A stretch of DNA of 64,000 nucleotides, taken from NCBI GenBank assembly GCA_023853785.1, contig JAJIRX010000500.1, positions 1 through 64,000 of the forward strand. The letters are read 5' to 3'. The stretch is from Psilocybe azurescens (Eukaryota; Basidiomycota; Agaricomycetes; Agaricales; Agrocybaceae). Both the position numbers and the translations under genes were made by a program. Shown here piece by piece: positions 34,670 through 45,709 of this stretch. The notes beneath the pieces were generated by a model. It was not told the origin of the DNA and did no database searches. It was given only the letters and a program-made list of their open reading frames with translations. The stretch's first letter is position 1; every line of letters starts with the position of its first letter.

Positions 34670-34823
34670 GGAAGGTGCACTGGGCTGATGTGGTGATAGG
34701 TAGGCAATGGCATGGGTAAACCCGTGGGTATCATGCCAGCAACCCATACCCTACCCGTGGGGCAACCCTACCTGTAACCCTATGTGTTTACCCACCAGAA
34801 AGAGCCTAAAAACATCCAAATCG
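34670..34823 (+). pseudogene. Ty3/gypsy fragment upstream of E7
   Basis: The last codons before E7 (YVFTHQKEPKNIQI) join in frame with VETSALLDSGAGG after E7 when one target copy is removed. They are therefore the protein just before the gypsy protease. The part from 34,670 to about 34,780 is not clearly coding and holds a CCCGTGGGTAT inverted motif. Confidence 0.6.
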
Positions 34824-35569
34824 GGTGTACTTTGCAGTGCCCCCATATTCCGTTGGACTCCAACGGACTTTCACCAGACCCAGCCAATTCCAATGGACAG
34901 TCCATTGGACGTCCAACGGATTCCATTGGACTTGACAAAATTCCGCTACCAGTCCAGTCAGAGTCCAGCCAAATTCCAGTCAAAGTCTGGTCAAGTCACT
35001 TCAAGACAGAAAACAGGTGGACTGGCCAGACTGTCCAGTCCGTTGGACTTCTGTTGGACTTCCAGTGGACTTCCACCAGACTCTCAGTACTTAATTAGAC
35101 CAGATCCAAGAGTGCTCTGTCCAGTGGATGTCCAGTAGATGTCCAGTGAACTGTCACTGGTTTAATTGCAGACTTGGGAGGGGAGTTAGGGACAGTAGCA
35201 GTGTTCTTGGAAGCTTTGGGAGCCATATTAAGGAAGCTAGGTCACTAGGATAATACTTCAATCTTATCTTTAATTCATGTAACAATGTAATATAATATAT
35301 TGAAAACTATATACTACATTATTATCTGACTTTGTGAATTTCACTAAATCCAACTTTAAATTTACATGGAATGGAATGGAATCCAATTGGATTCCAACTG
35401 GAATACTTTAATCTGAGCTTAAATTTATGTGAAAATGTAATATAATATATTAAAAACTATATACTACATGATTATATATAGGTAAAAATAAAATAAAAAC
35501 ATAATAAAAAAGAAACAAAAAAGAAAAAAAGAAAGAAAAGAACAGAAAAAGGGGGCGGAGGGTACATTG

Positions 35570-36350
35570 GTGGTGTCATCGTCTGTGTTATCGACGTTGT
35601 GGTCAGCTGTACCTGTCGTTGTATGCATCGGTGTTGCCGTTGGGTGTTGTTGTTGGCCATACCCGCTGTGATACGTGTTGGTGTCATCCGTACATGTCGT
35701 GATACACATCGCTGCCATTGTCACATATTGTGGTTGTCCCTGTTGTCCTTGCTGTCACCGTGGTGGTATGTGTCATCGTGGTCTGTACCTGTTGTGGTAC
35801 GTGTTGGTGTCGTTGTCCGCCCGTGCCTGTCCTGGTACGTGTTGGTGCCTTTGTTGTGGGTCATTGCGGTCCGTACCTGTTGCAGTACGTGTTGGTGTTG
35901 TTGTTGCATGTTGTCATTGCGTGTTGTTGTTGGCCCTGTCATCCTGGCCTTTGCCGTCGCTGTGGTGGTATCCGTTGGTACCGTCATCACAGGTTGTCCT
36001 TGTCCTTGCCCTTGCCGTCCTTGTCCTTGCCCTTGCCGTCCTTGTCCTTGTCCTTGCCCTTGCCCTTGCCATCCTTGTCCTTGTCCTTGCCCTCGCTGCC
36101 GTCCTTGTCCTTGCTCTCGCTGCTGTCCTCACTCTCGCTGCTGTCCTCACCCACATTCTGGTCCTTGCCCATGTCCTGGTCCACACCAGTGTCTTGGTCC
36201 TCACCGTTCGCGATCCTGGTCCTAGCCGTCATCCTTGCGGTCCTCATTGTGGTCCTCATTTGCGTCCTTGTTGTTGCTGTCACAGTTGTCCTTGTCTGCA
36301 ACCTTGTCATCGCTGTCGTCCTCATTGGTGTGGCCATTGCAGTTGTTCTC
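35570..36350. repeat. GT/CT-rich tandem array in E7
   Basis: The first half repeats TGTTGTGGTACGTGTTGGTG modules. The second half repeats CCTTGTCCTTGCC and CTTGCCCTTGCCGTC modules of 12-24 bp. It is preceded by an A-rich tract ending AAAAAGGGGGCGG, the mirror of the CCCCCTTTTTT tract in E1 and E6. The position relative to the tips is as in E1, E3 and E6. Confidence 0.8.
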
Positions 36351-36560
36351 ATCCTCTGTCGTGTTGGGTTGGCTCTCGCCTGGCTCCCGAACGACGAGGC
36401 AGTGGTGGTGGTGGAAGGAAAAAGGGTGGGGGTCAGAATCAACAATGGACCGATGTGGCATCAACATGTCATGCGCGCGTTGTTGTTTGGCCCATGCCGA
36501 GCAGTGCTGAGAATTTCAGCTGCATCAGTATGTATTTAACTAATTTTTTGTTTTCCATAA

Positions 36561-36645
36561 GCCTTTGTGGCTCAGTTGGTTTATCCTGCTTGCATTCAGC
36601 ATTCTCCGATGCCCGAGTTCAATTCTCATTTGTGTTTTTTTTTTT
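36561..36645 (+). other. tRNA-like sequence with A box, B box and T-run in E7
   Basis: GTGGCTCAGTTGGTTTA (36,567) is a clear D-arm and A box. CCCGAGTTCAATTCTC (36,611) is a clear T-arm and B box. A run of more than ten T follows at 36,635, which could stop pol III. A hairpin TGCT...AGCA lies between them at the anticodon position. The acceptor stem does not pair, so it is tRNA-derived rather than a working tRNA. Confidence 0.5.
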
Positions 36646-37016
36646 CTATACTAGTATAAATTATAATAAAAGGACAGTAAAGACCTCAAACAACCCTCTG
36701 CTTGCTGTCCGTTGGACTTCCATTGGAATTCCGTTGGACTTGTCTGCTGGAATTCCAATGGTCATGTCTGGTGGGATTCCAATGGACTTCCATTGGACTT
36801 CCGTTGGTCCTGTCCGGTCATTTCCAGTGGACTTTGACTGCTGGTTTGGCATTATTCCAGTGGACAGTCCGGTTGGACATTCACCGGAATCTCACCAGAA
36901 TCTCACCAGAAATTTTCAGCAGTCCTAGACCAGAAAAATCCTCATTCTGAATATAGAAAGTCCAACGGAGTCCAACCAGAGTCTGACCAAAAAATGGGGG
37001 GCTGTGTAAAGACCTC

Positions 37017-40000
37017 ACAAATCGTTGAAACCTCTGCACTTCTAGACTCAGGAGCAGGAGGGAAATTCATTAACCAGAACTATACGCAAAAACTTGGACT
37101 CAGAACCCAACCCTTGGAGAAACCCATCTGAGTCTATAATGTAGATGGAACCCCAAACAAAAAGGAACCATCTCATCGTTTGTGGATCTGGACCTGAAAG
37201 TTGGAAACTGGAACCATTGAGAACAATTACTAGTCTCCAGGCTAGGGAAGCAGAAAATCATTCTAGGATTCCCCTGGCTACAGGAGAAAAACCCAAAAAT
37301 CAATTGGTGGAATGGACAGGTAACTTGGAAATCACATCAAAGACCTACAATAAACCAGACTACCATTGAAGAAGAAACGGACGAACAAATATCAATAATC
37401 AGGACAACCCATCCACTGGAGGAATTCAAATCTCTAATCATCCAATATATAGGGAACACAAACGAAGATGAAATAAAAGAAACTTGGCTGAACATCAAAA
37501 TCACTACCTCGCAAACGTTAGCCCAGCAATATGAACCAGAAAAACTGACAAAACCTCTCCAGGACACCATACCCCCAGAATATCATTCATACATGGACCT
37601 TTTTGACAAACAAGCAGCAGACCGATTCCCAGAACCAAGATCATGGGTCCACAAAATTGAACTAAAGGAAGGATTCATGCTCAAGAAATTCAAAGCATAT
37701 AATATCACCCTGGCAGAACAAACGGAACTGGACAACTGAACAAAGGAACAATTAGACAAAGGATACATTTGACTCTCTGAATCACCCATGGCATCTCCCT
37801 TCTTCTTTGTATCAAAGAAAGATGGAAAGCTCTGCCCTTGTCAAGATTACAGGTATCTAAACGACTGGACAATCAAAAACACTTACCCCTTACCACGGAT
37901 TACGGAACTCATGGACAAGTTGAAAGGAGCAAAATTCTTCACCAAATTAGATATCCAATGGGGCTACAATAACATCAGGATTAAAGATGGTGACCAATGG
38001 AAAGCAGCATTCAAAATGAACTGAGGGCTCTTCGAACCAACTGTAATGTTCTTTGGCATGTGTAATTCCCCAGCAACCTTCCAATCCATGATGGACTCGA
38101 TCTTCGAAGACATGATATTGCAATCCTTCATAATCAGCTATATGGACAACATCCTAATCTTTGCAAAAGACCGAAAAGAACTGGAAAAGTACACCAAAAT
38201 GGTCTTGCAACAACTTCGATAAAACGATCTCTATCTCAAACCAGAGAAATGCTCATTTGCCCAAGAAAAGGTGGAATACCTCGGAATGATTGTCAAAGCA
38301 GGAAAGATTTCTATGGACCCAACAAAGCTAAAGGGAATTCAAGACTGGCTGGCACCTACTACTCTCAAACAAGTCCAATCATTTCTAGGCTTTGGGAACT
38401 TCTACCAAAAATTCATCCAGGAATTCTCAGAGGTGGCTTGACCCTTGAATGAACACCTGAAGAAAGACAAAGGATTTTCATGGAACGACACAACTCAAGC
38501 TGCCTTTGATGAACTAAAGAAAAGATTCACGGAAAAACCTGTACTCTTGATGTCTGACCCCTCTAAACCATTTCAAATTGAATCTGACACTTCAAAATAT
38601 GCCTCTGGAGCAGTCCTTACTCAACTAGACAGAAACAGTGAAAGGCATCCATGCGCATTTATATCTAGGACATTTTCCCCAACTGAAAGGAATTATTAAA
38701 TCTACAACAGGGAATTATTGGGAATAATCTGAGCATTACAAGAATGGAGACACTACATCCAGGGATCAGAACACACAACCACAGTATACTTGGACCACAA
38801 AAACTTGATATACTTTAGGTCAGCCCAAAATCTGAACCAACGACAGGCATGCTGGTCTCTGTATGTCTCAGAATTCAACCTGAAACTAGTACATCTACCT
38901 GGAAACAAAATGATTCAATCTGATACCCTTTCAAGACACCCTGACTTCACCCCGGAAGAAGATCATGACAATGAAAACATCACCTTACTCCCAGAAAGAC
39001 TCTTCATTGACTTAATCGACACCAAATTACAGAAAAGAATTGCCAAACCAAATGAACTGGACCACAACGCAGCAGAAGCAATGAAAACCTTATTAGAAGG
39101 AGGACCACCAAACGCACGACATGACCTCAAAGAATGGAAAATGGAAAATGTAAATGGCAAGACTGTCCTATACTACTATGTACAAGCCTACATTCCAAAA
39201 GATCAAGCTTTACGAAGGGACATAGTCAAATTGTATCATGACCCTATCTCAGCTGAACACCCTGGGGAACTCAAGACATTCAATGCAGTAAAACAGCACT
39301 ACTGGTGGCCAGGACTACACTCATTTGTCAAGCAATATGTAAAAGGATGTGCTGCTTGCCAACAATTCAAGATCAATCGACATCCCTCCAACCCATCTTT
39401 CATACCAATATCCAGACCAAAATCAACCTGACCATTTGCAGATAGCACTATGGATTTCCTCACAGATCTTCCACCAATCCTAGACAAACAGGGAGAAGTT
39501 GAATTTGACACAATCTTGAGCATCACCGACCATGGGAACACGAAAGGACTCATTCTCATTCCATGCCAGATGAAGGACTGGATGCCAAAAAAACCAGCAG
39601 ACTTTTATTGGACAATCTTTACAAAAGGTTTGGTCTACCAGATAGCCTTACATTAGATCGAGACCTCAGATTCGCCACTGAATCATTCAAGGAACTAATG
39701 AAGCTCCTTGGAGTAAAATCAAAATTCTCAACCATGTACCACCCTCAGACTGATGGAATGACAGAACGATACAACCAAGAAATCAAGCCTATCTATCCAT
39801 ATACTGCTCATCCCACCCAGAAGATTGGCACAAACAACTTGGAACTCTTGAATTCACTCACAATAACCAAAGACACGCAGACAGACAGAGAACACTGTTT
39901 GAATTGATCCTCAGATACTCCCCTATTGCAATTCCCACTGCATTCAAACACACCAAATTCCCTTCAGTAGAGAAAAGGCTGAAATACCTTCAAAAGGATC

Positions 40001-40640
40001 CAGAAGAAGCCTTAGCAGCTCATGAACTAGCCTGGATAAGGATGGCTGAAAGAAAGAACTCAAATTTCATACCGTTCACCCAAGGACAAAAGGTTTGGCT
40101 AGAAGCAACAAACCTACAGACAAATTATCACAAGAAGATGGCACCAAAGCAAGAAGGACCCTTCAAAATCAAAGAAGTTTTAGGACCCCTAACTTATCAA
40201 CTGGAACTCCCCAAAGGCTGGCTTATTCACGACATATTTCATGCAACCCTTCTTAATCCATATCATGAAACTGAAACACACGGGCCCAACTTTATCCAAC
40301 CACTGCCAGAGATATTAAACAAAGAAGAACACTGGGAAATAGAGATGATTCTCAAACATCAAAAAGAGGAAGAGGATACCAGTACTATGTCAAATGGAAA
40401 GACTATCCAATCACTGAAGCAATGTGGGAACCAGCTTTGGTATTTGAAGAAACCGGTGACAAAATCTTACAGACTTACTGAACACATCACAAGCTGTAAA
40501 AAGACCATCATCTTCACTTCTTCGATAATCAATCAACATGCTTTCCTTTTTCTCAATCAAATGCATCAAGTCCACTCTTTCCCTCCAACACACCCACGAA
40601 CCAATCTTCCTCACAACAAAAATACCAAAAACCAAGAAGA
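37017..40640 (+). pseudogene. Ty3/gypsy retrotransposon pol: protease, reverse transcriptase, RNase H, integrase, chromodomain-like end; inactive
   Basis: Domains in order: protease with LLDSGAGGKFI (about 37,045); reverse transcriptase with [26 protein letters not shown], the conserved Asp in [11 protein letters not shown], and SYMDNILIFA at the catalytic YxDD site, where DD reads DN; RNase H with FQIESDTSKYASGAVL and VYLDHKNLIYF; integrase zinc region (YHDPISAEHPGE..HYWWPG..CAACQQFK), FDTILSITDH and YHPQTDGMTERYNQEI; then the PFKIKEVLGPLTYQLELP end domain and a degenerate chromodomain-like end (40,340-40,500). At least nine premature stops occur (for example 37,129, 37,770, 38,023, 38,440, 38,730, 39,428), most at TGA where CGA is expected. 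The changed YxDD also marks it as dead. E7 interrupts its 5' side. Confidence 0.9.
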
Positions 40641-40650
40641 CCAACAATGA

Positions 40651-41650
40651 ATGCTTGAAGATCTTGAGATAGTGTTCATAATTTCCCAAGATGTGGAGAG
40701 GCAAGCATGCAATGAACTCAAGGCAAGATATGCAGCAATGGCGCATGACCAGAATCTAGAGTATCAACTGCAGATTTCTCAGCTCAAGGAAAAACTCAGA
40801 CCTGGACTGGCAACAAAGGCTATAAGAAAGGTCAAGTCGCTACACTTCTAGGCAACAAACATTGACACTCGACAATGTCTCATTCCACTGTTCGTGCTTC
40901 TTCTGCTCCCCAACCTACTACTACATTGTCTCAACTTTTTAATACTCTTTCTGTCTACGAACTTCTCAAAATCTTGAAAAATGCTGAAAACCAATATGAT
41001 GTCGAAGCCCTCTGCACCCCTTTCATCAAACGAGAACTCGAATTCTTCAACTACCTAGCTGGCGAAATACAAATCATTGAGGCGGACATTGCAGTCAAAC
41101 GTGCGAGAGTCTGAGTCCACCCCAAAGCTGCCAACAATACCCTCAAATGCCTCCAACAAAAGGATTCAAATGAGCCATTGAACATGTACTCATCAAACAT
41201 CATACGGTAATGAAACCCCAATTTGTCCTCCCTCCTCTTGTCATCCCAGATATAACCGACTTCAAAGTTGCAGACGTCCACGCAGAACAACTCGTCAATG
41301 TTGATCCACCCCGACCTTTTAACATCAACAATCAGACCGGCATGCCTTCTTGTTGCCCAACTCACTCCAAACAGTCCAGTGCTGGGGATCAACATCGATC
41401 AGACGTTACATGCTTCACGTGTAGAAAGCTGGGACATATGCGACAACAGTACCCCAAGTTCACCTGCAACTATTGCCACTGATGAGGACCTGGACATACG
41501 GCAAGACACTGTCCTTTCAAGTGTGATGACATTGGTCATGGAAGCGATCAGTTTGATTATGACAACCCCACAGATGATGCTGGCATCACAAACAACACAG
41601 GGGAACCCTATGGATATTGAGGACAATTCGACTGGGACAGTCGAACCTTA
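40651..41650 (+). pseudogene. gag-like open reading frames with zinc knuckles downstream of gypsy pol
   Basis: After pol, short frames read a helical segment (ARYAAMAHDQNLEYQLQISQ). A new start at 40,875 (MSHSTVRASSAPQPTTTLSQ) leads into a helix-rich segment with YELLKILKNAENQYD. A later frame holds zinc-knuckle-like motifs (CFTCRKLGHMRQQYPKFTC and GPGHTARHCPF) at 41,410-41,515. The part ends at 41,650, just before the polypurine tract. The content is that of a gag, but it stands 3' of pol. It may be an extra ORF3 of this lineage, or the result of rearrangement. A stop at 41,112 and a frame change near 41,480 break it. Confidence 0.6.
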
Positions 41651-41662
41651 GAAGGGGGGTAA

Positions 41663-42078
41663 TGTTATGGACACTTTATTTTCTTTGCTCTTTCCTTTTT
41701 CTTTTCCTTTCATTTTTGTATATAAAGCTTTCTTATCACATGATGGACAACATCATGTGATTGTATATTTGACTCATTCTACTCTGACTCACATCGTCGA
41801 TACCATTATGACTCACTTCTCATTCTGACTCACACTCTGACTCACATTGATGGCACCATCACAACTCATCCTATGCTCTGACTCATACTTGGACTCATAT
41901 TGTACTATAATTGTAGATACTCAAAACACTTAAATAGCCAGTAGACACTGCTATTATTCCTTAGCTAGTTCTTGAGAATCTTATCTCCTCTTACTCGATA
42001 CTGCTTGAACTCGCTGTTCTTGACTACTTGACTGTTGGCTTTATCCATGCATGTGAATATAAGCCTGAAGTCGTAACA
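41663..42078 (+). repeat. 3' LTR of the Ty3/gypsy element
   Basis: A polypurine tract (AGAAGGGGGG) at 41,650 is followed by TGTTATGGACAC, and the candidate end is GTCGTAACA at 42,078, giving TGTTA...TAACA ends and 416 bp. A TGTATATAAAGC box at about 41,717 is a likely promoter. Several copies of GACTCA(C/T) occur between 41,770 and 41,910. The 5' LTR lies outside the readable part, so the limits rest on one copy. Confidence 0.65.
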
Positions 42079-44700
42079 CTGGTTGCTGCAGCACATAATA
42101 CCATGCATATAGAAAGTCTCCTCTTCCATCATATCATCTTTGGTTTTTTTGTTACATGCCATGAATGCAGTGGCTTGATAAACACCATGTGGTAGTTTTC
42201 ATCCTGTCAACAATGTCTTCAGCTAGTGGATAATATTTTGTTAATATAATAGCACAAACTTACATTGAATTCTGTCATTGCAGTTGGTTCTTTCACATTG
42301 TGCTGTGCAACTGCATACACCTGCTCCAATATGGCCTTGGCCTCTATCAAGTCATAGATGGGGTCCATGAACTGTGGTTGTTGTCTTGATGTTTGTATTG
42401 TTTGTGGTTTTGTCATGTATATGTTACTCTATTATATGGCACTTTTTTTGTTTTTGTTTTTTTGTTTTTTTAACCTTTTCTTTATCTCGAACAATGAAAC
42501 TTGGTATATTCAAACTTGATATATTCAAACTTGATATTATGTTCTCAGCATTTGACTATATTCTTTATGTTCTGTAATATCTTGTGCCTATTTTGTATCT
42601 TTTTTTTCTGTTCTTTGGACTTTGATATGTTTTTGCTCTAATAATTGAATAGGCATTTTGGCAGATAAACTGCTTCTTTCTGTAATGTTTAGTTGTGCCT
42701 AACAAGAATATTTGTTAGTTTTCCAGCATATTTTGATATCTGTATAGTCCTATTACTGTGATCTGTAATTTTAATGTGTTATGTCTCTACTAATGATACC
42801 ATTTGCCAAGGACAAATACAATCAATAACCAGTCTGTTTCTTTTCTATGTTGATGGCCACTATAGTGATGGAGCCAGAAATGCAAAAGGAGATAGCAATG
42901 GTGTCAACAGAAAATGTGGTGTGCATGAGGATGCATTGGCTGCCTGTCAGTGTGGTAGAAATACATTGAGAGAACTCTATTAACCTGAAGTCCCAAATGT
43001 TTCAAAATTCTCCTGGTATTGCAACAAAAAGCAGCCAATGCTACAAAAACTGAGCCAATGTTTAATAGAATCCTATTATTGCATAATAGAACTTTTATAT
43101 TTAGTCTGAGAATTCTCTTGCTCAGTAGAACACATGAAAACATATAGAGCTGTTTGAAATTGAAGCAAGTAGTATTGTTACAAAGAGTTATTGGTGGAGA
43201 AAAATGTTACAGGCATGGTTGAAATGTTTGCAGTAAAGAGGAAATCAAGCAAGCGGAGTGGGGGAAAGCGCGTTGATTAGACGAAGGGGCAAAACTACGT
43301 ACTGCCTAGTTAAGTAGAAACTAAAGAACAATATGTATTGTGCAAGGAGGTTGGAGTCCAAGAGTTAACAAGATGATGAGAAGGAAATGACATTGGAAAC
43401 AAGAGAGGAGAATGCAAGGAAAGGAGAGTCTGAAGTATGATATGGAAGAGGACAAGGATGAACAAAGGAGAAGGTGAAGGTGACAAATAAACACTAAGGG
43501 TGAAGGGCGAGGGATGGAAGATATGAACAAAGAGACGAGACAACACAAAACCAGCAAGAGAGAACAAGACACAAACAGCATCACAAGGTCATGCATGACC
43601 TTGACTGTGACAAAAAAGGAAGAACTTAAACTTACTTGAGAATTTGATCCTTGTTATTCACAATGGTAGTTCACGAGCTTATCTGATAAGCTTTGCATGC
43701 ACTCTAAATTATGTTCTCTGTGTGATTCATAATTTGACTCTTTCTCTTGCACACATCAATTACTTACATCACTTTTGCTAATTCCCCTCTAACTCACTCC
43801 CCACTTACTAAATTTTCCCTTTTGACTTATTCCCTTTTAGGTAAGTTTCATGTTCTGTTTGGATCTAAGACTGACAGAGGTGGATTCAACAATTTAGTAC
43901 CATTGATAACATAAGAAATAACAATTATATAATATATTTTTCTATAGATTCTGGTACAAATACTATAATTGCCAATGCAGAGGCTCAAAGAATACAGTGT
44001 AAAAATAAAAAGAACTTGTAACGCTTCAGCTCACAATGCAAGTCAGTAAAGTAGTCACTGCTACCTCAATATGTGATGTGTTTCCCATTTGTAAAAAAAC
44101 CAATAAAATTTTTGGGTCTTGTGTCTGGCTGTTGTGCCAATGCAAGACCAAGATTTCTTCTACTCCCTTTTGCTGCATCTTGAGCCCACCCTGTTCAAGG
44201 CTGAGAAAGCATTGGACAGGCATTTATTGACGCTAAAAAGAAAGACTTTTAGATACATTTTATGATGGACAAAATGGCTGAAAAATAAAAATAAAACACA
44301 AACATGTTTAATTAAAAATTTCAATCATTTTTGGTCATATTAAATAATCTGTTGCCAGCAGTGAGAGCTGAAGTAAATATTTTCTTATCTTCACTGGCCA
44401 AGTGGTAAGGTCCAGGGGTGTGAGCGGCGAGCTATTGACCTGAAGTGCGATATAAGTGTGCGAACGGCAATTAATCAGCCACACATTATAAATATACGTA
44501 AATAAACCTTGGCACATTCGTCCGGAACGTCAAGGACAACCTCGACAACGCGCTCAGTACATCGAACGGTAAACAAAGTGAGTCTCGTTTCGTGCTATAC
44601 GTTGTCTACTCGAGATGCGATATGTTCATCCGCCATTTGGGAGTCAAAAACCTCGAATTTTGGATGGATTGATTGTGACCAAAGTAGATGACAAAATGGG
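42079..44700. other. AT-rich stretch without recognised gene, end of the transposon island
   Basis: I see no complete gene. Plus-strand 42,785-42,980 reads VDGHYSDGARNAKGDSNGVN and CQCGRNTLRELY, and 43,935-43,990 reads DSGTNTIIANAEAQRI, which may be remnants of unknown elements. A purine-rich run lies at 43,330-43,560. Intron-like signals (GTAAGT, TATAG) occur near 43,840 and 43,960. The last 250 bp probably include the promoter and 5' leader of RPS18. Confidence 0.4.
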
Positions 44701-44747
44701 TCATCTTGCTAACCACGTTCGCGTTTTATAGATCAACCTGCGATACC

Positions 44748-45386
44748 ATGTCTCTCGTCGTTCCCGAGGCCCACCAGCAATTCCAGGTGCGCAAGATTCC
44801 ATATTTGACGAACTTAGCAAATTGACATTTGCCGTAGCACATTCTCCGTCTCCTGAATACTAATGTCGACGGAAAACGTAAAATCATGTACGCCCTGACT
44901 GAAATAAAGGGTGTCGGACGTCGTTACTCCAACTTGGTATGCAAGAAAGCCGATGTTGACTTAAACAAACGGTACGCCTCTCGTTTAACTAGTATGTTAG
45001 ATCGTACTCAATTCTCCCCCATTTCAGTGCCGGTGACCTTAACTCCGATGAACTTGAACGTCTCGTCACTATCATTCAAAATCCCACCCAGTTCAAGATC
45101 CCTACCTGGTTCCTGAACAGACAAAAGGATATCGTTGACGGCAAAAACTCTCAAGTGCTTTCGAACGGTGTCGACTCCAAACTCCGTGATGATTTGGAGC
45201 GTTTGAAGAAGATCAGGGCTCATCGTGGTTTGAGGCATTACTGGGGACTGCGCGTGAGGGGACAGCACACAAAGACAACAGGTATTTCTTTAATCCCCAT
45301 TGAGAGTCGAAACATCAAATATAACGATCTGTTCTTTTCCAGGTCGTCGTGGCAAAACCGTTGGTGTGTCGAAGAAGCGCAATTAG
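44748..45386 (+). CDS. RPS18: 40S ribosomal protein S18 (uS13)
   Basis: The protein is part of the small ribosomal subunit head and contacts 5S/25S rRNA bridges and tRNA. Exon 1 (44,748-44,786) encodes [13 protein letters not shown]. Exon 2 starts at 44,838 with [20 protein letters not shown] and [20 protein letters not shown], the conserved helix-hairpin-helix part. The next exon reads [19 protein letters not shown] and [14 protein letters not shown], then [20 protein letters not shown]. The last exon encodes [13 protein letters not shown] and stops at 45,384. Three short GT-AG introns have clear signals. Total length is about 155 residues, as usual for this family. It is the first gene after the transposon island. 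The 323 bp to the next gene hold no ORF of interest. Confidence 0.96.
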
Positions 45387-45709
45387 AGGATTTTCCTTTG
45401 CTATTCACGTTACGATCGCTGTTCACTACCTGTCAATTTTTTTTTGCTGAAACCACACTACCGGATTTGTTCATCCATTGAGCGCCATAAATCTCATCTA
45501 CTCTCAATACCCTTCACGGCCTAGAGATAGATAGAGTGTGAACTAATTAGCATGTATAAAGTCACGTGATTCTACTCCACTTGTCCATGTTCGAAATCTT
45601 AGTTTACGCATTTGAATCGTTGTTACTTACTTTATAATCCAAACGCCTCATCTCGCCCATGGTAGTAGGCTCCATCGAGGGACCGTTTCTTTGCGAAGAT
45701 AGTAATTAA

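Larger units (their letters stand above)
34824..37016. mobile_element. E7: family III CAGTAC/GAGGTC element of about 2.2 kb inserted in Ty3/gypsy
   Basis: The left tip is GTGTACTTTGCAGTGCCCCC. The right tip, inverted, is GAGGTCTTTACACAGCCCCC. The flanking 8 bp are CCAAATCG and ACAAATCG, seven of eight identical. Removing the element and one copy restores the gypsy frame in front of the protease. The subterminal repeats are TCCATTGGACTTCCGTTGGA-type (34,850-35,150 and 36,705-36,985), a variant of the family I unit. Between them are an A-rich tract, a GC-rich array (35,570-36,350) and a tRNA-like module (36,561). No credible gene; the long ORFs at 35,599-36,928 read the array. Confidence 0.82.

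Noticed and set aside
35599..36928. ORF of 417 codons with apparent hydrophobic segments
   Set aside because: It reads the CCTTGTCCTTGCC array of E7. The Leu/Val/Cys-rich protein is a by-product of the repeat.
43840..43990. Possible aspartic protease remnant (DSGTNTIIANAEAQ)
   Set aside because: Only one short motif is present, with no flanking family sequence, so it could be chance.
44385..44450. Possible tRNA gene (TGGCCAAGTGGTAAGG resembles an A box)
   Set aside because: No B box or T-arm follows within 100 bp, and no acceptor stem pairs.
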